From: CAYJLC01 sp044426355
GTDB lineage: Bacteria > Bacillota > Clostridia > Oscillospirales > Butyricicoccaceae
Length of the DNA stretch: 6,829 nt
Direction: 5' to 3'
Assembly (NCBI GenBank): GCA_044426355.1
Contig: JAWXUO010000072.1
Location: 1 to 6,829 of the forward strand
The position numbers and the translations under genes are program-made. The notes below the pieces were generated by a model. That model was not told the origin of the DNA and did not search any database. It saw nothing but the letters and a program-made list of their open reading frames with translations. Positions 1 to 6,645 of the stretch are shown piece by piece. The number at the start of each line of letters is the position of its first letter. The first letter of the stretch is position 1.

Positions 1-225
1 GTTACTTTATTTTAACAGAAAATCCTTTTATTGTGGACTTTTTTATGTGTTCAATTTGATTATACAATTAACCGTTTATAAAAAACAAAACATAAATGCG
101 TCCACATTAAGGTGGTCGAGATTTTTAATACCGAAAGGCTTAAATCGCTGTCACAACAGTGAAAATCTATTTTAAATTTTGAAAAAATTCAACACAATCA
201 TAAAGGTAAAACTAAAAATTTCTAT
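1..225. other. Non-coding stretch with several potential RNA hairpins
   Basis: No convincing gene is seen. On the + strand there are clustered helices: CCAC/GTGG (102-105 with 112-115), an 8-bp pairing AGATTTTT/GAAAATCT (119-126 with 161-168, one wobble) and, inside it, CC-GAAA-GG with a GNRA loop (131-138), plus CGCTGT/ACAGTG with loop CACA (146-161). Parts of these compete with each other, for example at 125-126 and 161. Frame 2 of the + strand is open from the left edge to a TAA at 173-175 (57 codons), but it lacks a recognisable motif. A rightward terminator at 265-292 suggests that rightward transcription does enter this stretch. It could be the 3' untranslated end of an upstream gene, a small RNA, or a decayed mobile-element end; none is established. 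Confidence 0.35.
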
Positions 226-264
226 AAAAAAACCGACTGTTAAAAAGGAATTTTCAACAGTCGG
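226..264 (-). terminator. Intrinsic terminator of the MATE-hydratase operon
   Basis: The perfect 9-bp stem CCGACTGTT/AACAGTCGG (233-241 with 256-264) is extended by a second A/T helix inside. Read on the minus strand it is followed directly by seven T residues (226-232). It lies about 45 bp beyond the hydratase stop codon. Confidence 0.85.
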
Positions 265-292
265 AATAACTGACATACGTCGGTTATTTTTT
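265..292 (+). terminator. Rightward intrinsic terminator facing the operon
   Basis: The 10-bp stem AATAACTGAC/GTCGGTTATT (265-274 with 279-288, one T-G wobble) has loop ATAC and runs into six T residues (287-292) on the + strand. On the minus strand the wobble becomes an A-C mismatch and no T tract follows, so the hairpin is oriented rightward. It would stop transcripts entering from the left edge before they run antisense into the hydratase gene. Confidence 0.7.
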
Positions 293-309
293 AAAATATA
301 TATTTTAAA

Positions 310-2580
310 TTATCTAAATCTATTATAATTTATCAAGCACCCTGCTTTTACGATAGATTTTTCGTCAGCTGTCATATCTTCGATATAAAGCGTGATTTCT
401 TTGATTTCTTTTCCTAAAACATAAGCTTTTATGTTTGTCATGTCAGAATCTAAAGCCTTAATTACATTTGGTACATAAATATAGTCATCTACATCAAAAT
501 TTGGAGTTTCTTTCATTTGGAAAGGCAACATTCCCCAGTTCATAACATTTGAACGGTAGCGTTTTGTTGCATATTCTTCACAAATATTTGCAAGCCCACC
601 TATAACTCTTTGGCAAGAGGCAGCTTGTTCACGAGCAGAGCCATCACCTGGTTTTTTACAGTAAATCATACTACCGATTTCGATGTCTTCTTGCTTAACA
701 TCTGGTGAGATTTTTTTGATAGAATCAAATATTTCTTGAAGTTTTGGTTCAATTTCAACTGGATTTTTACCTGCAACACGAGCTTTTTCTAAAATATCAA
801 CTTTTTTAGAATTAGGCACATATTTAGGGTCACGACGAGATAAAGTAAATTCTGCAAGCCCTATTGGATTTGAACGGTAAGAAGAAGTTTCGCCTGATGG
901 AATAAGTTCATCTGTTGTTGTAACTTCGTCCATTATTTTTGAGCAGACTTTTAGTAAAATATTTTCAGTTAATTTTGTCATTTCTGGCCAGTCTTTGATA
1001 TTTGGTCCATAAATTAACTCAGCACCTTTTACTGGATTTTTGTATCCATTATAAACTCTTGATTTGTAAGACGAATCATCAAAAGTATATTCTGGAACAA
1101 CATATCCATCGGCATATTTTTCTGCAGAAGTTAAAATACCACCGTTTGCAGATGTTGCAGCAACCGAGCGAGCGTCCATTAGAGCAACTGCCGATAATTG
1201 ACCTACACCAGGTTTAGAACCCTCTCTACTTGGGAAGTTTCTAGTTGCGTGGCGAACACTTAAAGTGTTGTTTGCAGGAGTATCTCCAGCACCGAAACAA
1301 GGTCCACAATATGCAGTTTTTAGGTTTGCCCCTGCTCCCATAAGCGTTGCGATTGCACCATTTTTCACAAGCTCCATATACACAGGTTGCGAAGATGGAT
1401 ACACTGATAAAGTATATTCTTGGTTACCAGTAGATGCATTTTTAAGGATATTTGAAGCTTCCATAATATTAGAATATGTACCACCAGCACACCCTGCAAT
1501 AATTCCTTGTTCTACGTGCAGTTTACCGTCATGGATTTTATTAGTTAGGTTAAAATCAATTTTAGCATCGCCTACAAAATCGTAAGCTTCTTTTTCTACA
1601 GTTCTTAAAATATCTGCTAAATTATTGTTTAAAGCGTCTATTTCGAAAACATTACTTGGGTGGAAAGGAAGTGCAATCATTGGTTTTATTTTTGATAAAT
1701 CAACATAGACCATACCGTCGTAGTATGCAACATCAGCAGGTTTTAATTCTTTGTAGTCATCGCCTCTGCCGTGTGAAGTTAGATATGCTTTTGTATCATC
1801 ATCTGTAGCCCAAATAGATGTAAGACAAGTTGTTTCGGTAGTCATAACGTCGATACCGTTTCTGTAGTCTGTATACATATTTGAAATACCAGGGCCTACA
1901 AATTCCATAACTTTATTTTTAACATAACCATTTTTGAAAACTGCACCAATAATTGCAAGTGCAATATCTTGTGGACCTACTCCTGGATTTGGTTTTCCGT
2001 CTAAATAAACACCAACAACATCAGGATATGATACATCATAAGTATCTTCTAAAAGCTGTTTTACAAGCTCTCCACCACCTTCGCCGATAGCCATTGTACC
2101 CAATGCACCATATCGAGTATGTGAGTCTGACCCTAAAATCATTTTTCCACAACCAGCCATCGCTTCACGCATATATTGGTGAATTACAGCGATATGTGGA
2201 GGCACATAGATACCACCATATTTACGAGCAGAAGAAAGACCGAAAACGTGGTCATCTTCGTTTATTGTGCCACCTACAGAACATAGTGAGTTGTGGCAAT
2301 TTGTAAGTATATATGGTACAGGAAATTTTTCCATACCAGATGCTTTTGCAGTTTGAACAATACCTACAAAAGTAATATCATGTGATGCCATAGCGTCAAA
2401 TTTTAGCTTTAGTTTTTTCATATCATTTGACGAATTATGAGCTTCTAAGATAGAATAAGACATAGTACCTTTATAAGCACTTTCTTTTGTTACCTCGCCT
2501 TTTCCTTGAATTCCACTTGCGTTTGTTACAATTTCAGTGCCATTTACTAAATAAACGCCACCGTCATACAATTTTACCAT
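310..2580 (-). CDS. Aconitase-family hydratase (YbhJ-like)
   Basis: A 756-residue cytoplasmic protein of the aconitase/isopropylmalate dehydratase superfamily, which hydrates or dehydrates hydroxy-acids through a [4Fe-4S] cluster. Visible marks are the DSHT motif at 152-155, cluster cysteines C364, C425 and C428 (in GCAGGTYSN and CGPCFG; spacing close to that of aconitase), substrate-type arginines in RNFPSR (447-452), and the C-terminal swivelling-domain motif GSARE (647-651), whose Ser and Arg correspond to the catalytic Ser and substrate Arg of GSSRE in classical aconitases. The second Ser of that motif is Ala here. The length and single-chain architecture match the uncharacterised E. coli YbhJ (about 750 residues) rather than AcnA or AcnB. 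AAAGGAG (2587-2593) lies 6 bp before the ATG. It is the second gene after the MATE transporter, with a 34-bp gap. The substrate is unknown; housekeeping aconitase activity is possible but not shown. Confidence 0.88.
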   Translation of the reverse strand: MVKLYDGGVYLVNGTEIVTNASGIQGKGEVTKESAYKGTMSYSILEAHNSSNDMKKLKLKFDAMASHDITFVGIVQTAKASGMEKFPVPYILTNCHNSLCSVGGTINEDDHVFGLSSARKYGGIYVPPHIAVIHQYMREAMAGCGKMILGSDSHTRYGALGTMAIGEGGGELVKQLLEDTYDVSYPDVVGVYLDGKPNPGVGPQDIALAIIGAVFKNGYVKNKVMEFVGPGISNMYTDYRNGIDVMTTETTCLTSIWATDDDTKAYLTSHGRGDDYKELKPADVAYYDGMVYVDLSKIKPMIALPFHPSNVFEIDALNNNLADILRTVEKEAYDFVGDAKIDFNLTNKIHDGKLHVEQGIIAGCAGGTYSNIMEASNILKNASTGNQEYTLSVYPSSQPVYMELVKNGAIATLMGAGANLKTAYCGPCFGAGDTPANNTLSVRHATRNFPSREGSKPGVGQLSAVALMDARSVAATSANGGILTSAEKYADGYVVPEYTFDDSSYKSRVYNGYKNPVKGAELIYGPNIKDWPEMTKLTENILLKVCSKIMDEVTTTDELIPSGETSSYRSNPIGLAEFTLSRRDPKYVPNSKKVDILEKARVAGKNPVEIEPKLQEIFDSIKKISPDVKQEDIEIGSMIYCKKPGDGSAREQAASCQRVIGGLANICEEYATKRYRSNVMNWGMLPFQMKETPNFDVDDYIYVPNVIKALDSDMTNIKAYVLGKEIKEITLYIEDMTADEKSIVKAGCLINYNRFR

Positions 2581-2614
2581 AAAAATCTCCTTTATATAAT
2601 CATTTAATTTAAAT

Positions 2615-3970
2615 CTAATTATGTGCTTTTGTTAAAGCGTTTACACCTTTTTTTGTTTTAATATAGAAAATAACGCATAGAATTATTTCTATAAAAGTAG
2701 ACGAAGGTGTTGCAAGACCGATTAAGAAAAGCGTAGTGTTTGGAAGTGTACTAAAAAAGTACGCTACAGGTATTCTTATAAATACAGCTCCTAGTACAGA
2801 TTTTACCATAACAAAAGATGTGTCCCCACAACCGTTGAAAAAACCTGCAAAAGAGAACATAATAGCAACTAAAACGCAGTCTATTGCGTATGATTTTAAA
2901 TAAGTTAAAGCATATTCTGTAATTAAAGGGTCGCTTGTGAAAAATCTTGTGAAAATTTGTCCGTGGAAAAATCCAAGATAGCCAGTGACGATACCAAATG
3001 CCAAAGAAAGAGATATACTTATAAATAAACCTTGTTTTGCACGAAGAAATTTGTTTGCTCCAATATTTTGAGCCGTAAAAGCAGATAATGCCTGCGAAAA
3101 AGCTTGTGGCACAACCATTATAACAGCTGAAATTTTAACACAAATACCGACTGCTGCCGACTGAGAAACACCATAATTATTTACAATTGCAGTAATGCAT
3201 AAAAACGAAAAAGTTACAAGATATGATTGCATAGCAACTGGAAAACCAAGTTTTAAGATATTTTTAATGTATCTTTTATCATAATAAATATCTTTTTTTG
3301 TAATTTTAAAAGGCAAATCCCTTTTGCTCATTAAATATACAGAAAGAAAAACGCTACTAGCTTGAGCAACAACAGTTGCAATACCAGCACCAGAAGCTCC
3401 CATGTTTAGACCCATAACTAAAATTAAATCTAAGATGATATTTAAAATACAAGCTATAAAAACGGTTAATAAAGGTGTTTTAGAGTCCCCTAAACCACGG
3501 AAAATACTGCCAATTAAATTATAAAAAACAATAAAAATTGTACCAATACCAGAAATTACTAAATAATTTCGTGTTTGCACAAAAGATTCTTCAGGAGTTT
3601 GCATTATAGAAACTATTGGTGTATTAAAAAACAAAATAAACAACGTAACAGCTAATGCGATAGTTGAAAATAAAGCAAGACTCACGCCGATTACACGAGA
3701 GGCACTTTCAGACTGTTTTGCTCCTATATATCGACCTACTAAAATCGTAGTACCCATGGATAACCCTGTACATAAATTTGTAATAGATAGCATTATTTGG
3801 CTACCGACAGTTACACCTGACAAATCAGCAACACTTGAAAATTGACCAACAATAAGTAAATCGACTGTTCCATATGTAGCTTGTAAAAGTATAGTTAGCA
3901 TTATAGGAAACATAAATTTTACAAGATTTTGAAAGACACTTCCTTCAGTTAAATCAAGTTTTTTATTCAT
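2615..3970 (-). CDS. MATE-family multidrug/toxin efflux transporter
   Basis: A 451-residue integral membrane protein with about 12 hydrophobic segments, the usual size for the MATE family, whose members export drugs, cationic metabolites or other small molecules using Na+ or H+ gradients. The two-fold internal repeat is visible: GRYIGAKQSESASR (79-92) corresponds to AQNIGANKFLRAKQ (300-313), and IFRGLGDSKTP (156-166) to FFNGCGDTSF (377-386). An acidic residue sits in the first membrane helix (D37 in YGTVDLLIVGQF), a typical MATE position. The ATG at 3970 is preceded by GAGGT about ten bases upstream and by a consensus promoter. It is the first gene of an operon with the downstream hydratase and is divergent from the aldo/keto reductase. 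The substrate cannot be inferred; the hydratase partner raises the possibility of a metabolite rather than a drug. Confidence 0.92.
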   Translation of the reverse strand: MNKKLDLTEGSVFQNLVKFMFPIMLTILLQATYGTVDLLIVGQFSSVADLSGVTVGSQIMLSITNLCTGLSMGTTILVGRYIGAKQSESASRVIGVSLALFSTIALAVTLFILFFNTPIVSIMQTPEESFVQTRNYLVISGIGTIFIVFYNLIGSIFRGLGDSKTPLLTVFIACILNIILDLILVMGLNMGASGAGIATVVAQASSVFLSVYLMSKRDLPFKITKKDIYYDKRYIKNILKLGFPVAMQSYLVTFSFLCITAIVNNYGVSQSAAVGICVKISAVIMVVPQAFSQALSAFTAQNIGANKFLRAKQGLFISISLSLAFGIVTGYLGFFHGQIFTRFFTSDPLITEYALTYLKSYAIDCVLVAIMFSFAGFFNGCGDTSFVMVKSVLGAVFIRIPVAYFFSTLPNTTLFLIGLATPSSTFIEIILCVIFYIKTKKGVNALTKAHN

Positions 3971-4006
3971 TTTAATATGACCTCATTAATAATTTTATAT
4001 CACTTT

Positions 4007-4035
4007 ATTATATACTTTTAATTGGTTTTTGTCAA
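4007..4035 (-). promoter_or_regulatory. Sigma-A promoter of the MATE-hydratase operon
   Basis: Read on the minus strand there is a perfect -35 TTGACA (4030-4035), a 17-bp spacer and a perfect -10 TATAAT (4007-4012). Transcription should start near 4000, giving a leader of about 30 bases before the MATE ATG at 3970. Confidence 0.85.
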
Positions 4036-4054
4036 TATAAATCAACTTTTGGAA

Positions 4055-4144
4055 TTAAGGCAATACCTCATAACTATAATAGTTAAATTTGCAAAAAAGT
4101 TGACTATTAAGGCATGAGCTGTTAGTTGTGAGGTATTGCCTTAA
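4055..4144. repeat. 90-bp near-perfect palindrome between divergent promoters
   Basis: The outer arms 4055-4076 and 4123-4144 match at 21 of 22 positions (core AAGGCAATACCTCA) and end in TTAA on both sides. A second pair of arms inside (4077-4086 with 4100-4109) matches at 9 of 10. Both mismatches become G-U wobbles in + strand RNA. A 13-base asymmetric bulge (4110-4122) and a 13-base loop (4087-4099) complete the fold. No T tract follows, so it is not an intrinsic terminator. It lies 19 bp beyond the MATE -35 and 29 bp before the reductase -35. A miniature transposable element (TTAA or TA target site) is the leading reading; a regulatory cruciform or operator is the alternative. Confidence 0.75.
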
Positions 4145-4173
4145 GTTAAAATGACGATTATATTAAAAGAATA

Positions 4174-4202
4174 TTGACTTTTTTTGTTAAATATGTTATA
4201 AT
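4174..4202 (+). promoter_or_regulatory. Sigma-A promoter of the aldo/keto reductase
   Basis: TTGACT (4174-4179), a 17-bp spacer and a perfect TATAAT (4197-4202), with a TGN extended -10 (4194-4196). The start should fall near 4209, so the upstream palindrome is outside the transcript and the leader is about 40 bases. Confidence 0.85.
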
Positions 4203-4247
4203 TTATTGTACATTAGTGTATATGATTTATGAAAAGAGGAATGATTT

Positions 4248-5288
4248 ATGAGAAAAGTTTTACTAGGCAGAACTGGTATTGAAGCAACTTGTCAGTCTTT
4301 TGGAGTATTGCCACTTCAAAGAACTGAAATGTCAGAAGCAGTAAAAATTTTACAAAGAGCGTATGAAGGTGGAATAAATTTTTATGATACAGCTCGTGCA
4401 TACTCAGATAGCGAAGAAAAAATAGGTAATGCATTTACTCCTTCTATGCGTGAAAAAATATTTATTGCGACTAAAAGTAACAAAACAACAAAAGATGCAG
4501 TTTTAGAAGAAATACAAACAAGTTTAAAACTTTTAAAAACCGACTACGTAGATATTTTACAAGCACATAATCTAAAAGCAACTATAGATGTAGAAGATGA
4601 AAATAGTGCTTATGGTGCATTAATAGAAGCAAAAAAACGTGGATATTGCCGTTACATAGGAATAACCAGCCACCGTGCAGGTGTTATAACAGAAGGTATC
4701 GAGTCTGGATTATATGATACTGTGCAATTCCCTATGTCATATTTATCAGACGATAGCGATTTATCTATTGTTAAACAAGCACAAGATAAAAATATTGGTT
4801 TTATCGCAATGAAAGCACTTGCAGGAGGAGCTATTACATCAGGTAAAGCAGCAGCTGCATTTATGGAAGCACACCCATGGATTTTACCTATTTGGGGTGT
4901 TCAACATATGCACGAAATCGAAGAATTTATTGAATTTGGCAAAAATCCACCAAAACTTAGCGACCCTGATGTTGCAAAAATTATTGAAACAGACAGAGTA
5001 GAACTTGCAGGAAATTTCTGTCGTGCATGTGGATATTGCAAACCTTGTACTGTTTGCCCAGATATGGAAATGAATGTTACAATGAGAATGCCACTTAATA
5101 TAAAACGTGCACCTGTTAAGAATTTTATAACAGAGCATTATCAAAAGCAAATGAAAATGATAGAAGAATGTATAGACTGTGGAGCTTGTAAAAAACGTTG
5201 TCCATATGGTTTAGATATACCTACTGTACTTCGTGAAAACCTTGAGTCATACAAAGAAACTTGTTCATCTTTAGGAATAGCATTTTAA
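4248..5288 (+). CDS. Aldo/keto reductase with C-terminal 4Fe-4S ferredoxin domain
   Basis: A 346-residue cytoplasmic oxidoreductase. Residues 1 to about 250 form the AKR barrel, with the expected catalytic tetrad D47, Y52, K76 and H107 (in NFYDTARAY, IATKS and LQAHN) and the usual late GVQHMHEIEE segment. The C-terminal part carries two cysteine groups: C258, C261, C264, C267, C270-P, then C308-x2-C311-x2-C314-x3-C318-P, the classical 4Fe-4S signature. Such fusions are common in anaerobes and probably link NAD(P)H-dependent carbonyl/alcohol chemistry to ferredoxin-type electron transfer; the substrate is unknown. AGAGGA (4235-4240) lies 7 bp before the ATG, and no in-frame start lies further upstream. 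The gene is monocistronic: its own promoter precedes it and a strong terminator begins 10 bp after the stop codon. It is divergent from the MATE operon. Confidence 0.93.
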   Translation: MRKVLLGRTGIEATCQSFGVLPLQRTEMSEAVKILQRAYEGGINFYDTARAYSDSEEKIGNAFTPSMREKIFIATKSNKTTKDAVLEEIQTSLKLLKTDYVDILQAHNLKATIDVEDENSAYGALIEAKKRGYCRYIGITSHRAGVITEGIESGLYDTVQFPMSYLSDDSDLSIVKQAQDKNIGFIAMKALAGGAITSGKAAAAFMEAHPWILPIWGVQHMHEIEEFIEFGKNPPKLSDPDVAKIIETDRVELAGNFCRACGYCKPCTVCPDMEMNVTMRMPLNIKRAPVKNFITEHYQKQMKMIEECIDCGACKKRCPYGLDIPTVLRENLESYKETCSSLGIAF

Positions 5289-5297
5289 AATTTAACA

Positions 5298-5329
5298 AAC
5301 CAACCTCTTAGTAGGTTGGTTATTTTTTT
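5298..5329 (+). terminator. Intrinsic terminator of the aldo/keto reductase
   Basis: A perfect 9-bp stem AACCAACCT/AGGTTGGTT (5298-5306 with 5313-5321), a 6-base loop and seven T residues (5323-5329), directly after the reductase stop codon. Confidence 0.92.
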
Positions 5330-5368
5330 GAAAAATAGCGTTAGATGAGTTTGGTTTAATTTTTTTGC

Positions 5369-5395
5369 AAACAAAAACCACCCAAAGGGTGGTTT
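5369..5395 (-). terminator. Intrinsic terminator of the antiporter operon
   Basis: A perfect 9-bp stem AAACCACCC/GGGTGGTTT (5375-5383 with 5387-5395) with a 3-base loop. On the minus strand it runs into TTTTTGTTTG. It starts 6 bp after the stop codon of the small gene. The + strand side lacks a clean T tract, but the hairpin may also back up the convergent reductase terminator. Confidence 0.8.
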
Positions 5396-5401
5396 AATAT
5401 T

Positions 5402-5566
5402 TTAGGAAATAATTTCATATTCAAAATTACGAAATAAAATCTTTGTTCCAACATTAATATTATCTGGTAGAAGAAATATAGCTGTAGGATTTTCGTTTCC
5501 TTGTTCGTCGATTAAAATCGCATAATCTCCAGATATATTTTTAACTATGTACAAAATCTCTTTCAT
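5402..5566 (-). CDS. Small 54-residue protein downstream of the antiporter
   Basis: The ATG is at 5566 and the TAA at 5402-5404. The protein begins MKEILYIVKNISGDYAILID, continues through ENPTAIFLLPDNINVGTKI and ends FEYEIIS. It has no membrane segment or signal peptide. The alternating hydrophobic pattern, the SGDYAILIDEQG turn and the LLP...GTK element suggest a small all-beta protein; in length and pattern it resembles the short DUF3006-type proteins of Firmicutes, but that assignment is from memory and weak. The start lies 4 bp after the antiporter stop codon, no clear Shine-Dalgarno sequence precedes it, and the operon terminator follows 6 bp after the stop. It is therefore probably translated by coupling to the antiporter and shares its manganese-responsive leader. 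The function is unknown. Confidence 0.75.
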   Translation of the reverse strand: MKEILYIVKNISGDYAILIDEQGNENPTAIFLLPDNINVGTKILFRNFEYEIIS

Positions 5567-5570
5567 AGCA

Positions 5571-6497
5571 TTATCTAGCAATTAGGTATATTGTGTAGCC
5601 TACATACATAAGTACATACATAATACCAAATTTACGATTCATTTGACCTGTTTTACCTATTGCAAAAGTAGTTATAGCTACAAATAATAAGAAAATCAAG
5701 TCATATATTGCAGAAGGATCTGTAGTTATTGGGCAAATTAAAGATGTTACACCTAAATTTACAAATATATTAAAAATATTTGCACCAACAACATTACCTA
5801 TCGCAATATCCGTTTCGCCTTTTTTAGTTGCTATTACAGATGTTATAAATTCAGGTAGCGAAGTACCAACAGCAACAACTGTTAAACCAATTAAAGCTTC
5901 TGATAAGCCGAATAACACAGCAATTTCTGTAGCACCAAAAACAGCGATTTGACCACCACCGATTATAAAAGCAAGACCAAAAACTATGTAAACTAAAATT
6001 TTCATAGGGTTATTAGTCATTTCTACTTCGTCGTCTACTTCATCATTTTTGTTTTTTAAAGCAGATTTTACTTGCAAATAGAAAACTACACCGTATAAAG
6101 CAAGTAAAAGAAGTGCGTCTAAACGAGAGATATTTCCATCTATCAAAACGAACGCCATTACAGTTATAATACTTATGATAGATGCTGTTAAGTCACGGTT
6201 TATAAGTTCTTTTTCAATTAAAATAGGTGCAACTATAGCACTTGCCCCAAGCACCATTAAAAGATTGAAAATACTTGAACCTACGGCATTACCTACAGAA
6301 ATATCGCTAGAACCATTTAACGCAGCTGTAATACTTACAGCAAATTCAGGTGAGGAAGTACCAAAAGATACAATAGTTAGACCTATTATTAAACTTGGTA
6401 CTCCTAATTTTTTGGCAAGACTTGAAGCTCCCGATACAAATTTATCTGCACCGATAATCAACATTACAAATCCCACGATTACATAAACAAAAGACAT
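5571..6497 (-). CDS. CaCA-family cation antiporter (Ca2+/Na+ exchanger type)
   Basis: A 308-residue integral membrane protein of the calcium/cation antiporter family (YrbG-like), which exchanges a divalent cation for Na+ or H+ across the cytoplasmic membrane. Both alpha repeats are intact: GTSSPE (46-51) with GNAVGSSIFN (69-78), and GTSLPE (211-216) with GNVVGANIFN (234-243), so the ion-binding glutamates E51 and E216 are present. A charged cytoplasmic loop (about 146-163, rich in D, E and K) separates the halves. The frame stays open up to 6599, but that extension is riboswitch RNA; MSFVYVIVGF at 6497 is chosen because it begins directly with the first membrane helix and follows AAGGGG. The manganese riboswitch upstream suggests that Mn2+, alone or with Ca2+, is the physiological export substrate; this is inference. 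Confidence 0.92.
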   Translation of the reverse strand: MSFVYVIVGFVMLIIGADKFVSGASSLAKKLGVPSLIIGLTIVSFGTSSPEFAVSITAALNGSSDISVGNAVGSSIFNLLMVLGASAIVAPILIEKELINRDLTASIISIITVMAFVLIDGNISRLDALLLLALYGVVFYLQVKSALKNKNDEVDDEVEMTNNPMKILVYIVFGLAFIIGGGQIAVFGATEIAVLFGLSEALIGLTVVAVGTSLPEFITSVIATKKGETDIAIGNVVGANIFNIFVNLGVTSLICPITTDPSAIYDLIFLLFVAITTFAIGKTGQMNRKFGIMYVLMYVGYTIYLIAR

Positions 6498-6501
6498 AAT
6501 T

Positions 6502-6507
6502 CCCCTT
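6502..6507 (-). promoter_or_regulatory. Ribosome binding site fixing the antiporter start
   Basis: AAGGGG ends 4 bp before the ATG at 6495-6497. The alternative in-frame ATG at 6519-6521 sits directly on the T tract of the leader terminator, and the one at 6597-6599 lies inside the aptamer, so neither is a credible start. Confidence 0.75.
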
Positions 6508-6521
6508 CTCTTTCTAGGCAT

Positions 6522-6565
6522 AAAAAAAACAAGCCCCTTATTGCCTTTTAACAACAAAAGTCTTG
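6522..6565 (-). terminator. Leader terminator (riboswitch expression platform)
   Basis: On the minus strand CAAGACTTTT (6556-6565) pairs with AAGGGGCTTG (6530-6539) with one A-G mismatch and two G-U wobbles, followed by eight T residues (6522-6529). The 5' arm contains the 3' strand of aptamer helix P1 and the conserved AAGAC, so aptamer and terminator are mutually exclusive. This predicts an ON switch: ligand-bound aptamer, no terminator, antiporter expressed. Confidence 0.65.
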
Positions 6566-6645
6566 CTACTTTCAAAATGCACCGAATTGCTATAAGCAAT
6601 CGTGATGACGATGCATTTCACGATAAACGTGAGCTACTCCCTTTT
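6556..6645 (-). promoter_or_regulatory. yybP-ykoY (manganese) riboswitch aptamer
   Basis: Read on the minus strand the leader shows the conserved landmarks of this family in order: GGGAGTAGC (6633-6641), CATCGTCATCACG (6601-6613) and AGCAAGAC (6560-6567). The helices fit: P1 AAAAG/CTTTT (6641-6645 with 6556-6560), a small hairpin TCACG/CGTGA (6618-6622 with 6628-6632), a perfect 9-bp helix AAATGCATC/GGTGCATTT (6610-6618 with 6575-6583, one G-U), and within it ATTGCT/AGCAAT (6586-6600) flanking the conserved TCGTCATCACG. The family is known to bind Mn2+ and to control metal exporters and related membrane proteins. The motif match is from memory; no covariance search was run. Confidence 0.85.

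Noticed and set aside
2..175. 57-codon open frame on the + strand entering from the left edge, containing an INAS string reminiscent of TnpB C-termini
   Set aside because: The spacing to the single upstream cysteine does not fit a TnpB zinc finger, and no other motif is present. It may be the tail of a real gene, but this cannot be supported from the window.
1002..1585. Open frames on the + strand within the hydratase gene
   Set aside because: They are antisense shadows of a well-supported aconitase-family gene, with no ribosome binding site and no family resemblance.
4055..4144. Palindrome as an intrinsic terminator
   Set aside because: No T tract follows on either strand, and it lies upstream of both divergent promoters.
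4222..4259. Abutting direct repeat ATGATTTATGA with a 19-bp period around the reductase ribosome binding site
   Set aside because: Only 11 bases are identical and the motif is low-complexity; upstream ATGs are out of frame. Probably a small local duplication without function.
4246..5150. Minus-strand and shifted-frame open frames within the reductase gene
   Set aside because: They overlap a gene with clear catalytic and cluster motifs; the alternative products are low-complexity and lack start signals.
6175..6486. 103-codon open frame on the + strand opposite the antiporter
   Set aside because: It is the mirror of the hydrophobic antiporter sequence, without a ribosome binding site.
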